This document shows, in pieces, positions 47,527 to 56,082 of a stretch of 64,000 nt of DNA. Source of the DNA: Marinobacter denitrificans. GTDB taxonomy: Bacteria; Pseudomonadota; Gammaproteobacteria; Pseudomonadales; Oleiphilaceae. Under the pieces are notes generated by a model that made no database searches, had not been told where the DNA came from, and was given only the letters and a program-made list of their open reading frames with translations. Position 1 is the stretch's first letter; each line of letters starts with the position of its first letter. Location of the stretch: positions 1,426,001 through 1,490,000 of the forward strand of contig NZ_VMHN01000001.1 in NCBI RefSeq assembly GCF_008795955.1, given 5' to 3'. The translations under genes were made by a program, and so were the position numbers.

Positions 47527-50337
47527 ATGGACATTGGGCTTCTCGTCTTTTTGCCCGTACTGGGAGCCATCGCTTCGCTCCTTTCAAGACTGAAGCGGCC
47601 CGGCCCGGATCACGTGCAGCGCCACGCGCTGGTTGCGCTGATAGCCCCGGCCATTTGCCTGCTGCTTTTGCTCAGTTACCTTCCCCGGATCCAGTCCGGC
47701 GAAGCCCTCGTCTATTCCCTTTCGTGGGTGCCAGAAATCGGCCTTGGCCTGGCCTTCCGGCTGGACGGTCTGAGCTGGTTGTTTGCCACCCTGATTACCG
47801 GCATCGGCTGCCTGATCATCGTCTACGCCCGCTATTATTTCGCCGGCAAGGACACAGCAGGCCGTTTCTTCATTCTGATTCAGCTGTTCATGACCGCCAT
47901 GCTGGGCATTGTGTTGTCAGAGAACCTGCTGTTTATGCTGGTGTTCTGGGAACTCACCAGCCTGGTCTCTTTTCTGCTGATCGGTTTCACCTGGTCCAGC
48001 CGCAATGCCCGTCGTGGAGCCCGCATGTCCCTGGTCATTACCGGCGGGGGCGGCCTGGCCCTGCTAGGTGGCATTCTGCTTCTGGGACAGATCGTGGGCA
48101 GCTACCAGATCACTGATGTGCTGGCCGCCACCGATACCATTGTCAGCGACGACCGCTATCCCCTGACCCTGTCGCTGATTCTGCTCGGCGCCTTTACCAA
48201 GTCTGCCCAGGCGCCGTTTCATCTCTGGCTACCCCATGCCATGGCGGCACCAACTCCTGTGTCCGCCTACCTGCATTCCGCAACGATGGTGAAAGCAGGC
48301 CTGTTCCTGATGGCCCGCCTGCACCCGGCCATGGGCGACACCGAACTCTGGTTCAGCCTGATTACCATTACCGGCATGGTGACCCTGATGGTCGGCGCGT
48401 TTGTGGCCATGTTCATGCACGACATCAAGGGCCTGCTGGCCTACTCCACCATTTCCCATTTGGGGCTGATTACGTTGTTGATTGGCATGGGCAGCGAAAT
48501 GGCGATGGCGGCCGCCCTGTTCCATCTGACGGTCCATGCGCTGTTCAAGGCGCCCCTGTTCATGATGGCAGGCATTGTCGACCAGGCCACCGGAAGCCGG
48601 GATATGCGCAACATCAATGGCTTGTGGCGAACCATGCCGGCATTGATGCTGATTACAGCTGTACCGGCAGCCGCCATGGCCGGCCTGCCATTGATGAGTG
48701 GTTACCTGAGCAAGAAAATGCTGTTCTCGGAGAGCCTGCTGGTGACCGCACCCCACTGGGCCACCACCCTGATTCCGGTATGGGTCACTGTTGCCGGCCT
48801 GTTTTCCGTGGCCTATTCCGTGCGCATTTTCCACAACGTGTTTTTCAACGGGCAACCGGTGGATCTGCCTCACTGGCCGCCTCGCAGAAAGCCGGCCGGC
48901 ATGCTGATACCGCTGTTCATTCTTGCCTCTGCCTCACTGCTGGTGGGGCTGGCTCCGCAGGCCACCTACGACACCGTGATTCACCTGGCAGTCATGGCCA
49001 CATCCATGACCCACCTGCCGCTATACGACTTCTCGGAACTGTCCGACGCCCAGGGGCCGGCCATGATGAGCATGATTGCAATGCTTGGTGGCGTCGTTTT
49101 CTATCTCGCCCGCGGCCCACTGTTTGCCATCCATCGCCAGTTACCGGACGTGGATGCCAAGAACATCTTTGAGCAGATCATGCAGCAGAGTATCCGCTTC
49201 GCCCAGTCGCTGGTATATCGCCTGGAGAATGGTTCGCTGCAGCGTTACCTCGCCTTTATTCTGGTGGCCGCCATTGCACCGGCGCTCTGGATGCTCACTG
49301 GCTATACCGGGTGGCAGGGCCCGTCCGCATTGACAGAGGTTAACCCGATGGTGGTTTTCGGTGCCGTCATCCTTTGCCTGTCGGCTATCGGCGTCGCGCT
49401 GTTTCATCATCAGCGCCTGCCGGCGCTGCTTCTGCTATCGGTCACCGGCCTGTTCGTCACCCTCGCATTCGCCCAGTTTTCAGCCCCGGACCTGGCCCTT
49501 ACCCAGCTCTCCGTAGAAGTCATGGCGGTGGTCATCATGATGCTGGCGCTGTCGTTCCTGCCCCAGACCTCTCCCAGGGAATCCGGAGCCGGCAGGATTG
49601 CACGTGATCTGGTGCTGGCGGGGCTGGCAGGGACCGGCATCGCGCTCTTTGCGTACGCAGTGCTGACCCGGCCGGCTGAGACCATTTCCGGGTATTTCCT
49701 CGCCAACAGCGTTCCTGGTGGGGGCGGCACCAACGTAGTCAACGTCATTCTGGTGGATTTCCGGGGCTTCGACACCCTGGGTGAAATCACCGTGCTGGGT
49801 ATCGCCGCCGTTGCAGTATTTGCGTTCACCCGTGACCTGCATCTGAAGGAGCGGGTAGCCAGTGCCGGCACAGCAAAGGGATTTGCCGAGCCTCATCCGG
49901 TGATCCTGCAGATGGTTTCCCGTATGGCCCTGCCTATTGCCCTGCTGGTATCCGCCTTTATTTTCCTGCGGGGGCACAACATGCCCGGAGGCGGTTTCAT
50001 TGCCGGGCTGGTAACCGCAGTTGCCCTCACCCTGCAGTACATGGCTGGCGGCCTGGTATGGGCGCAGGAACGAATGCTTACCCATTTCCGCCCACTGATT
50101 GGCGCCGGTCTGCTGATCGCCACGGCCACCGGCCTGGGCAGCTGGGTGGTCGGCTACCCGTTCCTCACCTCCGCCTTCAGCCACATGGACTGGCCGCTGA
50201 TTGGCGAGTTCGAGCTGGCAACAGCGCTGTTGTTTGACCTGGGGGTTTACACCACGGTGGTGGGTGCCACCCTGTTGATACTGGCAAACCTTGGCAAGCT
50301 GATGACCGTGGCCGGGCCCGGCCAGGAGGTAGGCTGA
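47527..50337 (+). CDS. mnhA: Mrp/Mnh Na+/H+ antiporter subunit A (A-B fusion)
   Basis: 936 residues. The N-terminal two thirds are ND5/NuoL-like, with GFTWSSRNARRGARMSLV and HLWLPHAMAAPTPVSAYLHS; an MbhE-like region follows. The last ~140 residues form the MnhB domain (LRGHNMPGGGFIAGLVTA), so B is fused here and no separate mnhB exists. With C-G it forms the six-gene (group 2) Mrp complex, which exchanges Na+ for H+ across the inner membrane. The ATG lies in a 99-base promoter gap. Confidence 0.95.
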   Translation: MDIGLLVFLPVLGAIASLLSRLKRPGPDHVQRHALVALIAPAICLLLLLSYLPRIQSGEALVYSLSWVPEIGLGLAFRLDGLSWLFATLITGIGCLIIVYARYYFAGKDTAGRFFILIQLFMTAMLGIVLSENLLFMLVFWELTSLVSFLLIGFTWSSRNARRGARMSLVITGGGGLALLGGILLLGQIVGSYQITDVLAATDTIVSDDRYPLTLSLILLGAFTKSAQAPFHLWLPHAMAAPTPVSAYLHSATMVKAGLFLMARLHPAMGDTELWFSLITITGMVTLMVGAFVAMFMHDIKGLLAYSTISHLGLITLLIGMGSEMAMAAALFHLTVHALFKAPLFMMAGIVDQATGSRDMRNINGLWRTMPALMLITAVPAAAMAGLPLMSGYLSKKMLFSESLLVTAPHWATTLIPVWVTVAGLFSVAYSVRIFHNVFFNGQPVDLPHWPPRRKPAGMLIPLFILASASLLVGLAPQATYDTVIHLAVMATSMTHLPLYDFSELSDAQGPAMMSMIAMLGGVVFYLARGPLFAIHRQLPDVDAKNIFEQIMQQSIRFAQSLVYRLENGSLQRYLAFILVAAIAPALWMLTGYTGWQGPSALTEVNPMVVFGAVILCLSAIGVALFHHQRLPALLLLSVTGLFVTLAFAQFSAPDLALTQLSVEVMAVVIMMLALSFLPQTSPRESGAGRIARDLVLAGLAGTGIALFAYAVLTRPAETISGYFLANSVPGGGGTNVVNVILVDFRGFDTLGEITVLGIAAVAVFAFTRDLHLKERVASAGTAKGFAEPHPVILQMVSRMALPIALLVSAFIFLRGHNMPGGGFIAGLVTAVALTLQYMAGGLVWAQERMLTHFRPLIGAGLLIATATGLGSWVVGYPFLTSAFSHMDWPLIGEFELATALLFDLGVYTTVVGATLLILANLGKLMTVAGPGQEVG

Positions 50338-50675
50338 TGGAGCTGGTAATTGCCATTACCCTGGGGGTGCTGACCAGCACCGGTGTCTACCTGATACTGC
50401 GGGCACGCACGTTTTCAGTGGTACTGGGCCTGACGTTACTATCACATGGCGTAAACCTGTTCCTGTTCAGCATGGGCCGGCTAACCACCGCCTCCCCGGC
50501 CGTGATCGGGCTGGTGGAAAACTATACCGACCCACTCCCCCAGGCGCTGGTGCTCACCGCCATCGTGATCAGTTTCTCGATGACAGCATTCGTAGTGGTA
50601 CTGGCCCTGAAAGCCGCAGTGGAGCTGCGCAGTGATCATGTGGATGGCGAAGATCCGAATGAGGACCGCCAATGA
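50337..50675 (+). CDS. mnhC: Na+/H+ antiporter subunit C
   Basis: 112 residues, three membrane segments, NuoK-like: TSTGVYLILRARTFSVVLGL and DPLPQALVLTAIVISFSMTAF are family blocks. The ATG overlaps the mnhA stop and its own stop overlaps mnhD, showing tight coupling. It has a short acidic C-terminus (HVDGEDPNED). Confidence 0.95.
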   Translation: MELVIAITLGVLTSTGVYLILRARTFSVVLGLTLLSHGVNLFLFSMGRLTTASPAVIGLVENYTDPLPQALVLTAIVISFSMTAFVVVLALKAAVELRSDHVDGEDPNEDRQ

Positions 50676-52204
50676 ACCACCTGATGATCATGCCCATCGT
50701 GATACCGCTGCTGACGGGCGCATTCCTGCTGGTAATGTACCGCTACAACATCGGTCGCCAAAGGTCACTGAGTATTGGTTCCACACTTTTACTGGTGATA
50801 TTTGCGGTGTGGGCGATTCTCCAGGCCGGGGTTACCGATTACACCCTGTACCGTCTCGGTAACTGGCAGCCGCCGTTCGGGATCGTGCTGGTACTGGACC
50901 GGCTCAGTGCCATCATGTTGCTGCTGACAGCTCTGTTGAGCCTTTTCTGCGTGCTCTACGCCAGTCGTGGTTCAGACCGGGAGGGCTCCCACTTCCATGC
51001 CCTGCTGCAGTTTCAGCTCATGGGCATCAACGGGGCGTTTCTCACCGGCGATCTGTTCAATCTGTTCGTGTTCTTCGAGGTACTGCTTATTGCCTCCTAT
51101 GCGCTGCTGCTGCATGGCGGGGGCCGGGCACGCAGCCGCGCCGGTCTGCACTATGTCGTGATCAACCTGGCAGGCTCCGCTCTGTTCCTGCTGGCACTGG
51201 GAATTCTCTACGGCCTGACCGGCACGCTGAATATGGCGGACCTGGCCCGTGTGATTGCCACGGCGCCGGAGGCGGACCTGCCCCTGCTGAAAGCGGCTTC
51301 ACTTTTGCTGATGGTGGTATTCGGCATCAAGGCTGCCCTGCTACCCCTGTTGTTCTGGCTACCGCGAGCCTATTCCGCCGCCAGCGCACCCGTAGCGGCA
51401 CTTTTCGCCATCATGACCAAGGTGGGGTTTTACTCCATGGTACGGGTGTTTCTGGTGGTGTTCGGCCTGGATGAGGGCTCACCTGCCAACGATACGGTTT
51501 TGGCGTGGCTGTGGCCGATGGCCCTGGTTACGCTCTCACTGGGTGGCATTGGTGTGCTCGGTGCGTCCAGCCTGCGCACCCTGACGGCTTACATGGTCAT
51601 TGTATCTGTCGGCATTCTGCTTGCGACCATGTCCCGCAACGACGAACAGCTGCTGGCAGCCAGCCTGTTCTACCTGTTGCACAGCACCTGCATGACGGCG
51701 GTGTTTTTCCTGCTCGCAGACCTGATCGGCCGATACCGCGAAAACGGGTATGACCGTTTTTCCGTGATCTCGCCACTGTCGCACCGCTGGATATTGGGCA
51801 CGGTATTTCTGGTTGCGGCCGTCAGCATGGCCAGCCTGCCGCCCTTCAGCGGATTCGTCAGCAAAGCGTGGATTCTGCAGTCGTCCTCCCGGCTATCGGA
51901 CTATCTCTGGTTGTGGGCGCCCATTCTTATGTCCGGATTACTGATCATCGCGGCCCTGAGCAGGGCCGGCTCCGGCTGGTTCTGGCGGCCAGAGCAGCGT
52001 GCCGATGAAGCCGCCCCGGCGCTGGATGGCGCCCGCACTGCCACTGTCTGTGTCATGATTGCCATCAGCTTCTCTCTTGCGATATTTGCGCAACCCGTGA
52101 TGGATTACCTGGAGGCAGCCGCGCGGCTCATTTATGAGCCTTCGGGGTACGTGGAAGCAGTGCTGGGTGATTACGTCGGCCAAAGCAGAGAGGTGACCGA
52201 ATGA
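50672..52204 (+). CDS. mnhD: Na+/H+ antiporter subunit D
   Basis: 510 residues, NuoN/NuoM-like with about 14 membrane segments: GINGAFLTGDLFNLFVFFEVLLIASYALLLHG and LLPLLFWLPRAYSAASAPVAALFA carry the conserved glutamate and lysine/arginine regions of proton-pumping antiporter modules. Start and stop overlap both neighbours by 4 bases. Confidence 0.95.
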   Translation: MNHLMIMPIVIPLLTGAFLLVMYRYNIGRQRSLSIGSTLLLVIFAVWAILQAGVTDYTLYRLGNWQPPFGIVLVLDRLSAIMLLLTALLSLFCVLYASRGSDREGSHFHALLQFQLMGINGAFLTGDLFNLFVFFEVLLIASYALLLHGGGRARSRAGLHYVVINLAGSALFLLALGILYGLTGTLNMADLARVIATAPEADLPLLKAASLLLMVVFGIKAALLPLLFWLPRAYSAASAPVAALFAIMTKVGFYSMVRVFLVVFGLDEGSPANDTVLAWLWPMALVTLSLGGIGVLGASSLRTLTAYMVIVSVGILLATMSRNDEQLLAASLFYLLHSTCMTAVFFLLADLIGRYRENGYDRFSVISPLSHRWILGTVFLVAAVSMASLPPFSGFVSKAWILQSSSRLSDYLWLWAPILMSGLLIIAALSRAGSGWFWRPEQRADEAAPALDGARTATVCVMIAISFSLAIFAQPVMDYLEAAARLIYEPSGYVEAVLGDYVGQSREVTE

Positions 52205-52695
52205 ACCGTCGCGAGTTCTGGCTGCCAAGACCGTTATTTTCGCTGTTTCTGGCGGTGCTCTGGTTGCTGATGGTCAACAGTTTCTCAGTGGCCCACATGC
52301 TGCTGGGACTGGCCCTGGGTGTTTTCATTCCTTTCGTCACCCGGGCATTCTGGCCGGAACAGGCCAAAGTGCGCTATTTGCTGCCTCTGCTGCGGTACTT
52401 TGTAGTATTGATGGTGGATATCGTGCGCTCAAATCTGGTCGTGGCCAGGCGCATCCTGTGGTATCCGAATCAGCTGACGCCCGGGTTTGTCACTTTTCCC
52501 CTGGAGCTGGACGATGACTTTGCCATCACTATCCTGGCCAGTACCATTTCTCTGACACCTGGCACTGTAACCGCCCACTACGACAGTTACGCCGGCACCC
52601 TGCTGATCCACGCCCTGCATGTCACCGACGAAGATGAACTGGTGCGGCAGATCAAGGAACAGTACGAGCGGCCGTTGAAGGAGATCTTCCAGTGA
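52201..52695 (+). CDS. mnhE: Na+/H+ antiporter subunit E
   Basis: 164 residues. Two to three N-terminal membrane segments then a soluble C-terminal domain with TFPLELDDDFAITILASTISLTPGT and LLIHALHVTDE, typical of MnhE. Start overlaps mnhD and end overlaps mnhF. Confidence 0.95.
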   Translation: MNRREFWLPRPLFSLFLAVLWLLMVNSFSVAHMLLGLALGVFIPFVTRAFWPEQAKVRYLLPLLRYFVVLMVDIVRSNLVVARRILWYPNQLTPGFVTFPLELDDDFAITILASTISLTPGTVTAHYDSYAGTLLIHALHVTDEDELVRQIKEQYERPLKEIFQ

Positions 52696-52961
52696 TTGCC
52701 ACCGTGATTCCATTCGTGATCGGCGTATTCTGTCTCGCTGTGCTGCTCAACCTTTACCGGCTGGCCATCGGGCCCGACATTGTCGACCGCATTCTTGCGC
52801 TGGACACCCTGATGATTAACAGCATTGCCCTGATTGTGCTGGCGGACATCCAGATGTCACTGGGCATACTGTTCGAAGCAGCCCTGCTGATAGCCCTGAT
52901 GGGGTTTGTCGGTACCGTGGCCATGACCAAGTACCTGCTGAGGGGGGATGTCATCGAATGA
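52692..52961 (+). CDS. mnhF: Na+/H+ antiporter subunit F
   Basis: 89 residues, three membrane segments with the MnhF block NLYRLAIGPDIVDRILALDTL. The start is GTG, overlapping the mnhE stop (GTGA). End overlaps mnhG. Confidence 0.95.
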   Translation: MIATVIPFVIGVFCLAVLLNLYRLAIGPDIVDRILALDTLMINSIALIVLADIQMSLGILFEAALLIALMGFVGTVAMTKYLLRGDVIE

Positions 52962-53305
52962 ACGGTTCAGAGATGCCCCTGCTGCTGCAGCTGGTCATTA
53001 CTTTTTTTCTCGTGGCCGGCGCCATAGTGGCGCTGATCGGCTCCATCGGACTGGCGCGACTGAAAGATTTCTATATGCGCCTGCACGGGCCCACCAAGGC
53101 CAGTACCCTTGGGGTGGGCTGTATCCTGTTGGCGTCACTGCTGTATTTCAGTTACCTGAAAGGCGGGCTGTCGGTGCAGGAGGCACTGGTGACTCTGTTC
53201 CTGTTTGTGACGGCGCCGGTCAGTGCACACATGATGGCCAAGGCAGCCCTTCACCGTAAGCTCAAGTGCTCCCCCCGCACCCGCAAGGGGCCACCGGATC
53301 ACTGA
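52958..53305 (+). CDS. mnhG: Na+/H+ antiporter subunit G
   Basis: 115 residues, three membrane segments. The block IGLARLKDFYMRLHGPTKASTLGVG is diagnostic of MnhG. Last gene of the antiporter operon. Its end overlaps the convergent thioesterase gene by 7 bases, and no terminator hairpin was found. Confidence 0.95.
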   Translation: MNGSEMPLLLQLVITFFLVAGAIVALIGSIGLARLKDFYMRLHGPTKASTLGVGCILLASLLYFSYLKGGLSVQEALVTLFLFVTAPVSAHMMAKAALHRKLKCSPRTRKGPPDH

Positions 53306-53730
53306 TCGGCAAATCGTGCCCGGAAGGTTTCTGGCATGGGCACGACTGACTTGCGCTGGTAGTTGAAGAATACGAATCCGTATTTCGCCAGGGCCACGGG
53401 TTGCCCGCTTTCGGCCTTGGTGACGCGGAACACGAAGTCGCCGCCGTATTTGTTGAAGTCCATCAGGCCCACTTCGAATCTGAGCATTTCCGGAAAGAAG
53501 GATTCAGACTGGTACATGGTTGCCAGGTCAGTAACGATGATGCCCATGCCGTCTTTGTCAGCTTCCTGAACGCCATAGTTCACCAGAAACTGGGCCCTGG
53601 CTTCGGACAGCATGGAGATGAGCGCGTCGTTGCCCAGGTGGTTGGCACCGTTGATATCAGTGATCCGAACCGGCATCTTGGTTTCAAAATAAAAGGCATC
53701 ATCCGGAAAAGAAAGTTTGATACGGGCCAA
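53299..53730 (-). CDS. Hotdog-fold acyl-CoA thioesterase
   Basis: 143 residues. A 4HBT-type hotdog fold: TKMPVRITDINGANHLGNDALISMLSEARAQFL matches the DxNxxGHx catalytic segment, followed by FEVGLMDFNKYGGDFVFRV. It would hydrolyse a short acyl-CoA. The start is taken as TTG at 53730 because AGGAA sits seven bases upstream. Upstream codons in this frame run into the hairpin side without a site. Start is moderately certain. Confidence 0.75.
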   Translation of the reverse strand: MARIKLSFPDDAFYFETKMPVRITDINGANHLGNDALISMLSEARAQFLVNYGVQEADKDGMGIIVTDLATMYQSESFFPEMLRFEVGLMDFNKYGGDFVFRVTKAESGQPVALAKYGFVFFNYQRKSVVPMPETFRARFADQ

Positions 53731-53865
53731 GGTTGAGTTCCTGTAGGGGAGGATTTTCGGAAACGGCCAATGATACTTGGTTGTCGACCTGCCTTCATCC
53801 CGGGACATCAAGTTCAATATTCGTTATCTTGGATTTGTCTCTGGCGCATTCAGCTTGGGAGCATC

Positions 53866-53974
53866 GGGGATTGGGAGTGCTCTTTCAAAACACGCTCCTT
53901 CGGCACATCCATGTGACGCTTGAGCTCCGCCATCCATGGCTCCGCACAGTTTTGAAAGAGCACTCCCAATCCCC
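53866..53974 (+). repeat. Long-hairpin repeat copy 3 (26-bp stem, 57-nt conserved loop)
   Basis: Arms 53866-53891 and 53949-53974 are perfect 26-bp inverted repeats. The 57-nt loop (53892-53948) differs from copy 1 at two positions. Upstream of the left arm, the block starting GGCGCATTCAGCTTGGG (53843) resembles the block upstream of copy 1 (GGCGTTCAACTTGGG at 33451), so similarity extends beyond the stem. It lies in the 292-base divergent gap between the thioesterase and NUDIX-MBL genes; no other feature was recognised there. Confidence 0.9.
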
Positions 53975-54022
53975 ACCTCAAACTTAGACGCGCACCTACA
54001 CCAATAAGACAACGGACATTCT

Positions 54023-55660
54023 ATGAATATTCGCCCTGCTGCGACTCTGGTTCTGACAAAAGACGCCCCCGAAGGTCTGCAAGTACTTCTGCTACAACGG
54101 ACTTGGGAAGCGGTGTTTATGCCCGGGTTCTTTGTATTCCCCGGTGGGTCTGTAGACGACCAGGATATAAGGGGGCGCCAGCATGCCGTGGGGCGAGGTG
54201 ATAGCGAAATCAGTCAGACCATGAGCCTGGATGAAGGTGGGGGTGACTATATGCTCGCGGCGGTCAGGGAATGTTTTGAGGAAGCCGGCATTCTGGTGGC
54301 GCTGGACCAGAATGATAGGGAACTCGCCACCGAACACCCTGTTCACAGCGACCGCATGGCACTATTCAAGGGTGAAATGACGCTGTCAGAGGTATGCCAG
54401 CGCCACAAACTGACGATTCCTCTGGACCGGCTGGCTTACCTGGGGCACTGGATTACCCCCCCAGGCCCTCCCCGCCGGTTTGATACCCGGTTTTTCGTGG
54501 CAGTGGCGCCCGAGAACCAGCTGGCGAGCCATGACGGCACAGAGACGATTGATCACGTCTGGCTGAGCCCTGCCCAGGCGCTGGAGGATCACCGCTGTGG
54601 GCGACGTTTGCTGGGCCTGCCCACCATCCGGACATTGCGGATACTGAGCGACTTTGACACCACCGGGGCGCTGATGCGTTACGCCCACGCCAATCCGCCG
54701 GAACCCTATCCCAGCAAGCCGTGGCCTGCGGTGAAGAAGGGTAAACCGGTGGTGCTGGAGCCCGGGGCTCCGGCTTATGACGAGGCGGCTAAGCTGGACC
54801 CGGAGGGCGAAGGCTCCACCCAGGCGGAGATTGTTCCAGGCGAGCCGGTGGAAGTGGCTGCCGGGGTGGTGCGGCTGACAGCGCCAAACCCGGGGATGAT
54901 GACCGGGCCGGGCACCAATACCTATGTGCTGGGCCATGAACGGTTTACGGTGCTGGATCCGGGCCCGGACGATGCCACCCATATTGAGCGGATTCTGGAA
55001 ATCACCGGCGGGGCAATTGATCAGGTGGTAGTGACCCACACCCACAAGGATCACTCCCCCGGAACTGTGGCGCTGAAAGCCCGGACCGGGTGCCGGGTTT
55101 TCGGACAACCGGCGCCGGCAGGCGCGGCCCAGGACCAGACGTTTGCTGCGGATGAGGAACCGATCGACGGGGACCTGATTACAACCGACGCTGGCACGCT
55201 GAAAGTGCTTCACACGCCGGGCCATGCCTCCAACCACCTGTGTTACCTGCTGATGGAGCAGGAACTTCTGTTTTCCGGTGATCACGTTATGCAGGGTTCG
55301 ACGGTGGTGATCAATCCCCCTGACGGCGATATGAAGGCCTACCTTGAGTCCCTGTACGACCTGCTGGACGAGCCGGTACGTTACATTGCCCCGGCTCACG
55401 GGTTCCTGATGGGGCATCCCGAAGCGGTTATCGATTACCTCATCACCCACCGATTGGCCCGGGAGCACAAGGTGGCTCGGGTGCTGAAAGAGCTGAAAAC
55501 GGCAAGCCTGAAGGCGTTGACGGCGGACGCTTACGATGACGTCCCGGCCGCCATCCATGGTATCGCAGCCCGTTCGGCGCTGGCCCATTTGTTGAAACTT
55601 GAGGGGGATGGCCGGGCAGCCAGGGAAGGCGAGACCTGGCATGCCACTTCCCACACCTGA
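54023..55660 (+). CDS. NUDIX hydrolase / metallo-beta-lactamase fusion protein
   Basis: 545 residues in two domains. The N-terminal NUDIX domain (about 1-230) has GFFVFPGGSVDD and the Nudix core RECFEEAG (82-89) separated by a long insert, as in NUDT19-like CoA pyrophosphatases. The C-terminal domain (about 270-540) is a metallo-beta-lactamase fold with HTHKDH (H339, H341, D343, H344) and GPGTNTYVLG, resembling LACTB2-type endoribonucleases. Both active sites look intact. No signal peptide. Function unproven. Confidence 0.88.
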   Translation: MNIRPAATLVLTKDAPEGLQVLLLQRTWEAVFMPGFFVFPGGSVDDQDIRGRQHAVGRGDSEISQTMSLDEGGGDYMLAAVRECFEEAGILVALDQNDRELATEHPVHSDRMALFKGEMTLSEVCQRHKLTIPLDRLAYLGHWITPPGPPRRFDTRFFVAVAPENQLASHDGTETIDHVWLSPAQALEDHRCGRRLLGLPTIRTLRILSDFDTTGALMRYAHANPPEPYPSKPWPAVKKGKPVVLEPGAPAYDEAAKLDPEGEGSTQAEIVPGEPVEVAAGVVRLTAPNPGMMTGPGTNTYVLGHERFTVLDPGPDDATHIERILEITGGAIDQVVVTHTHKDHSPGTVALKARTGCRVFGQPAPAGAAQDQTFAADEEPIDGDLITTDAGTLKVLHTPGHASNHLCYLLMEQELLFSGDHVMQGSTVVINPPDGDMKAYLESLYDLLDEPVRYIAPAHGFLMGHPEAVIDYLITHRLAREHKVARVLKELKTASLKALTADAYDDVPAAIHGIAARSALAHLLKLEGDGRAAREGETWHATSHT

Positions 55661-55703
55661 GCCCCGCCAGCCAACTAACACTGGGCCCCGGCCCGGGGCC
55701 TGG

Positions 55704-55862
55704 TTATTTCTTTGCGATAATATACACCGCGTGGACGATACCGGGTATATAGCCAAGAAGGGTCAACACAATGTTGATCCAGAAGTGCTTTCCGATACCC
55801 ACTTGTAAAAACACCCCCAACGGCGGTAACAGAATCGCAATAAGAATTCGCAAAAGATCCAT
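55704..55862 (-). CDS. Pmp3/YqaE-family mini membrane protein
   Basis: 52 residues from ATG 55862 to TAA 55704, too short for common ORF cut-offs. The sequence follows the Pmp3/YqaE pattern closely: MDLLRILIAILLPPLGVFL, then a Gly-Lys-His-Phe loop and NIVLTLLGYIPGIVHA, making two membrane helices. GAGCT precedes the start. Family members respond to salt and membrane potential stress. Located 43 bases after the convergent NUDIX-MBL stop. Confidence 0.9.
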   Translation of the reverse strand: MDLLRILIAILLPPLGVFLQVGIGKHFWINIVLTLLGYIPGIVHAVYIIAKK

Positions 55863-56082
55863 AGAGTGAGCTCCCTTTCAGACGTATAACGGATACAGAA
55901 CCGTAACAGGGATCCTGTAGTCTCATGAATAGGCCATTTTGCGGAAATACACAAAGAGTTCATGAAAGGGGCATTAAACCTTTGTCACAGCCGTATTCAT
56001 GAAACTTCAGGGCCTCTATCCTTGTTCCGTGCCACACATTCCGGACGCCAGGCCCCCACTGGCTGACAACCCGAGAGGAACT
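55863..56082. promoter_or_regulatory. Divergent gap between the Pmp3-like gene and the M14-like gene
   Basis: The 220-base region presumably holds promoters for both genes. I found no strong hexamer pair, hairpin or repeat. An in-frame ATG at 55999 extends the M14-like frame but precedes its signal peptide without a ribosome site. Confidence 0.35.

Noticed and set aside
53866-53974. Simple transcription terminators
   Set aside because: Copies occur in divergent, convergent and co-directional gaps and lack a T-run, so termination alone does not explain them, though individual copies might terminate.
54386-55756. 456-codon antisense frame across the NUDIX-MBL gene
   Set aside because: Shadow of a gene with two intact active sites; no family pattern.
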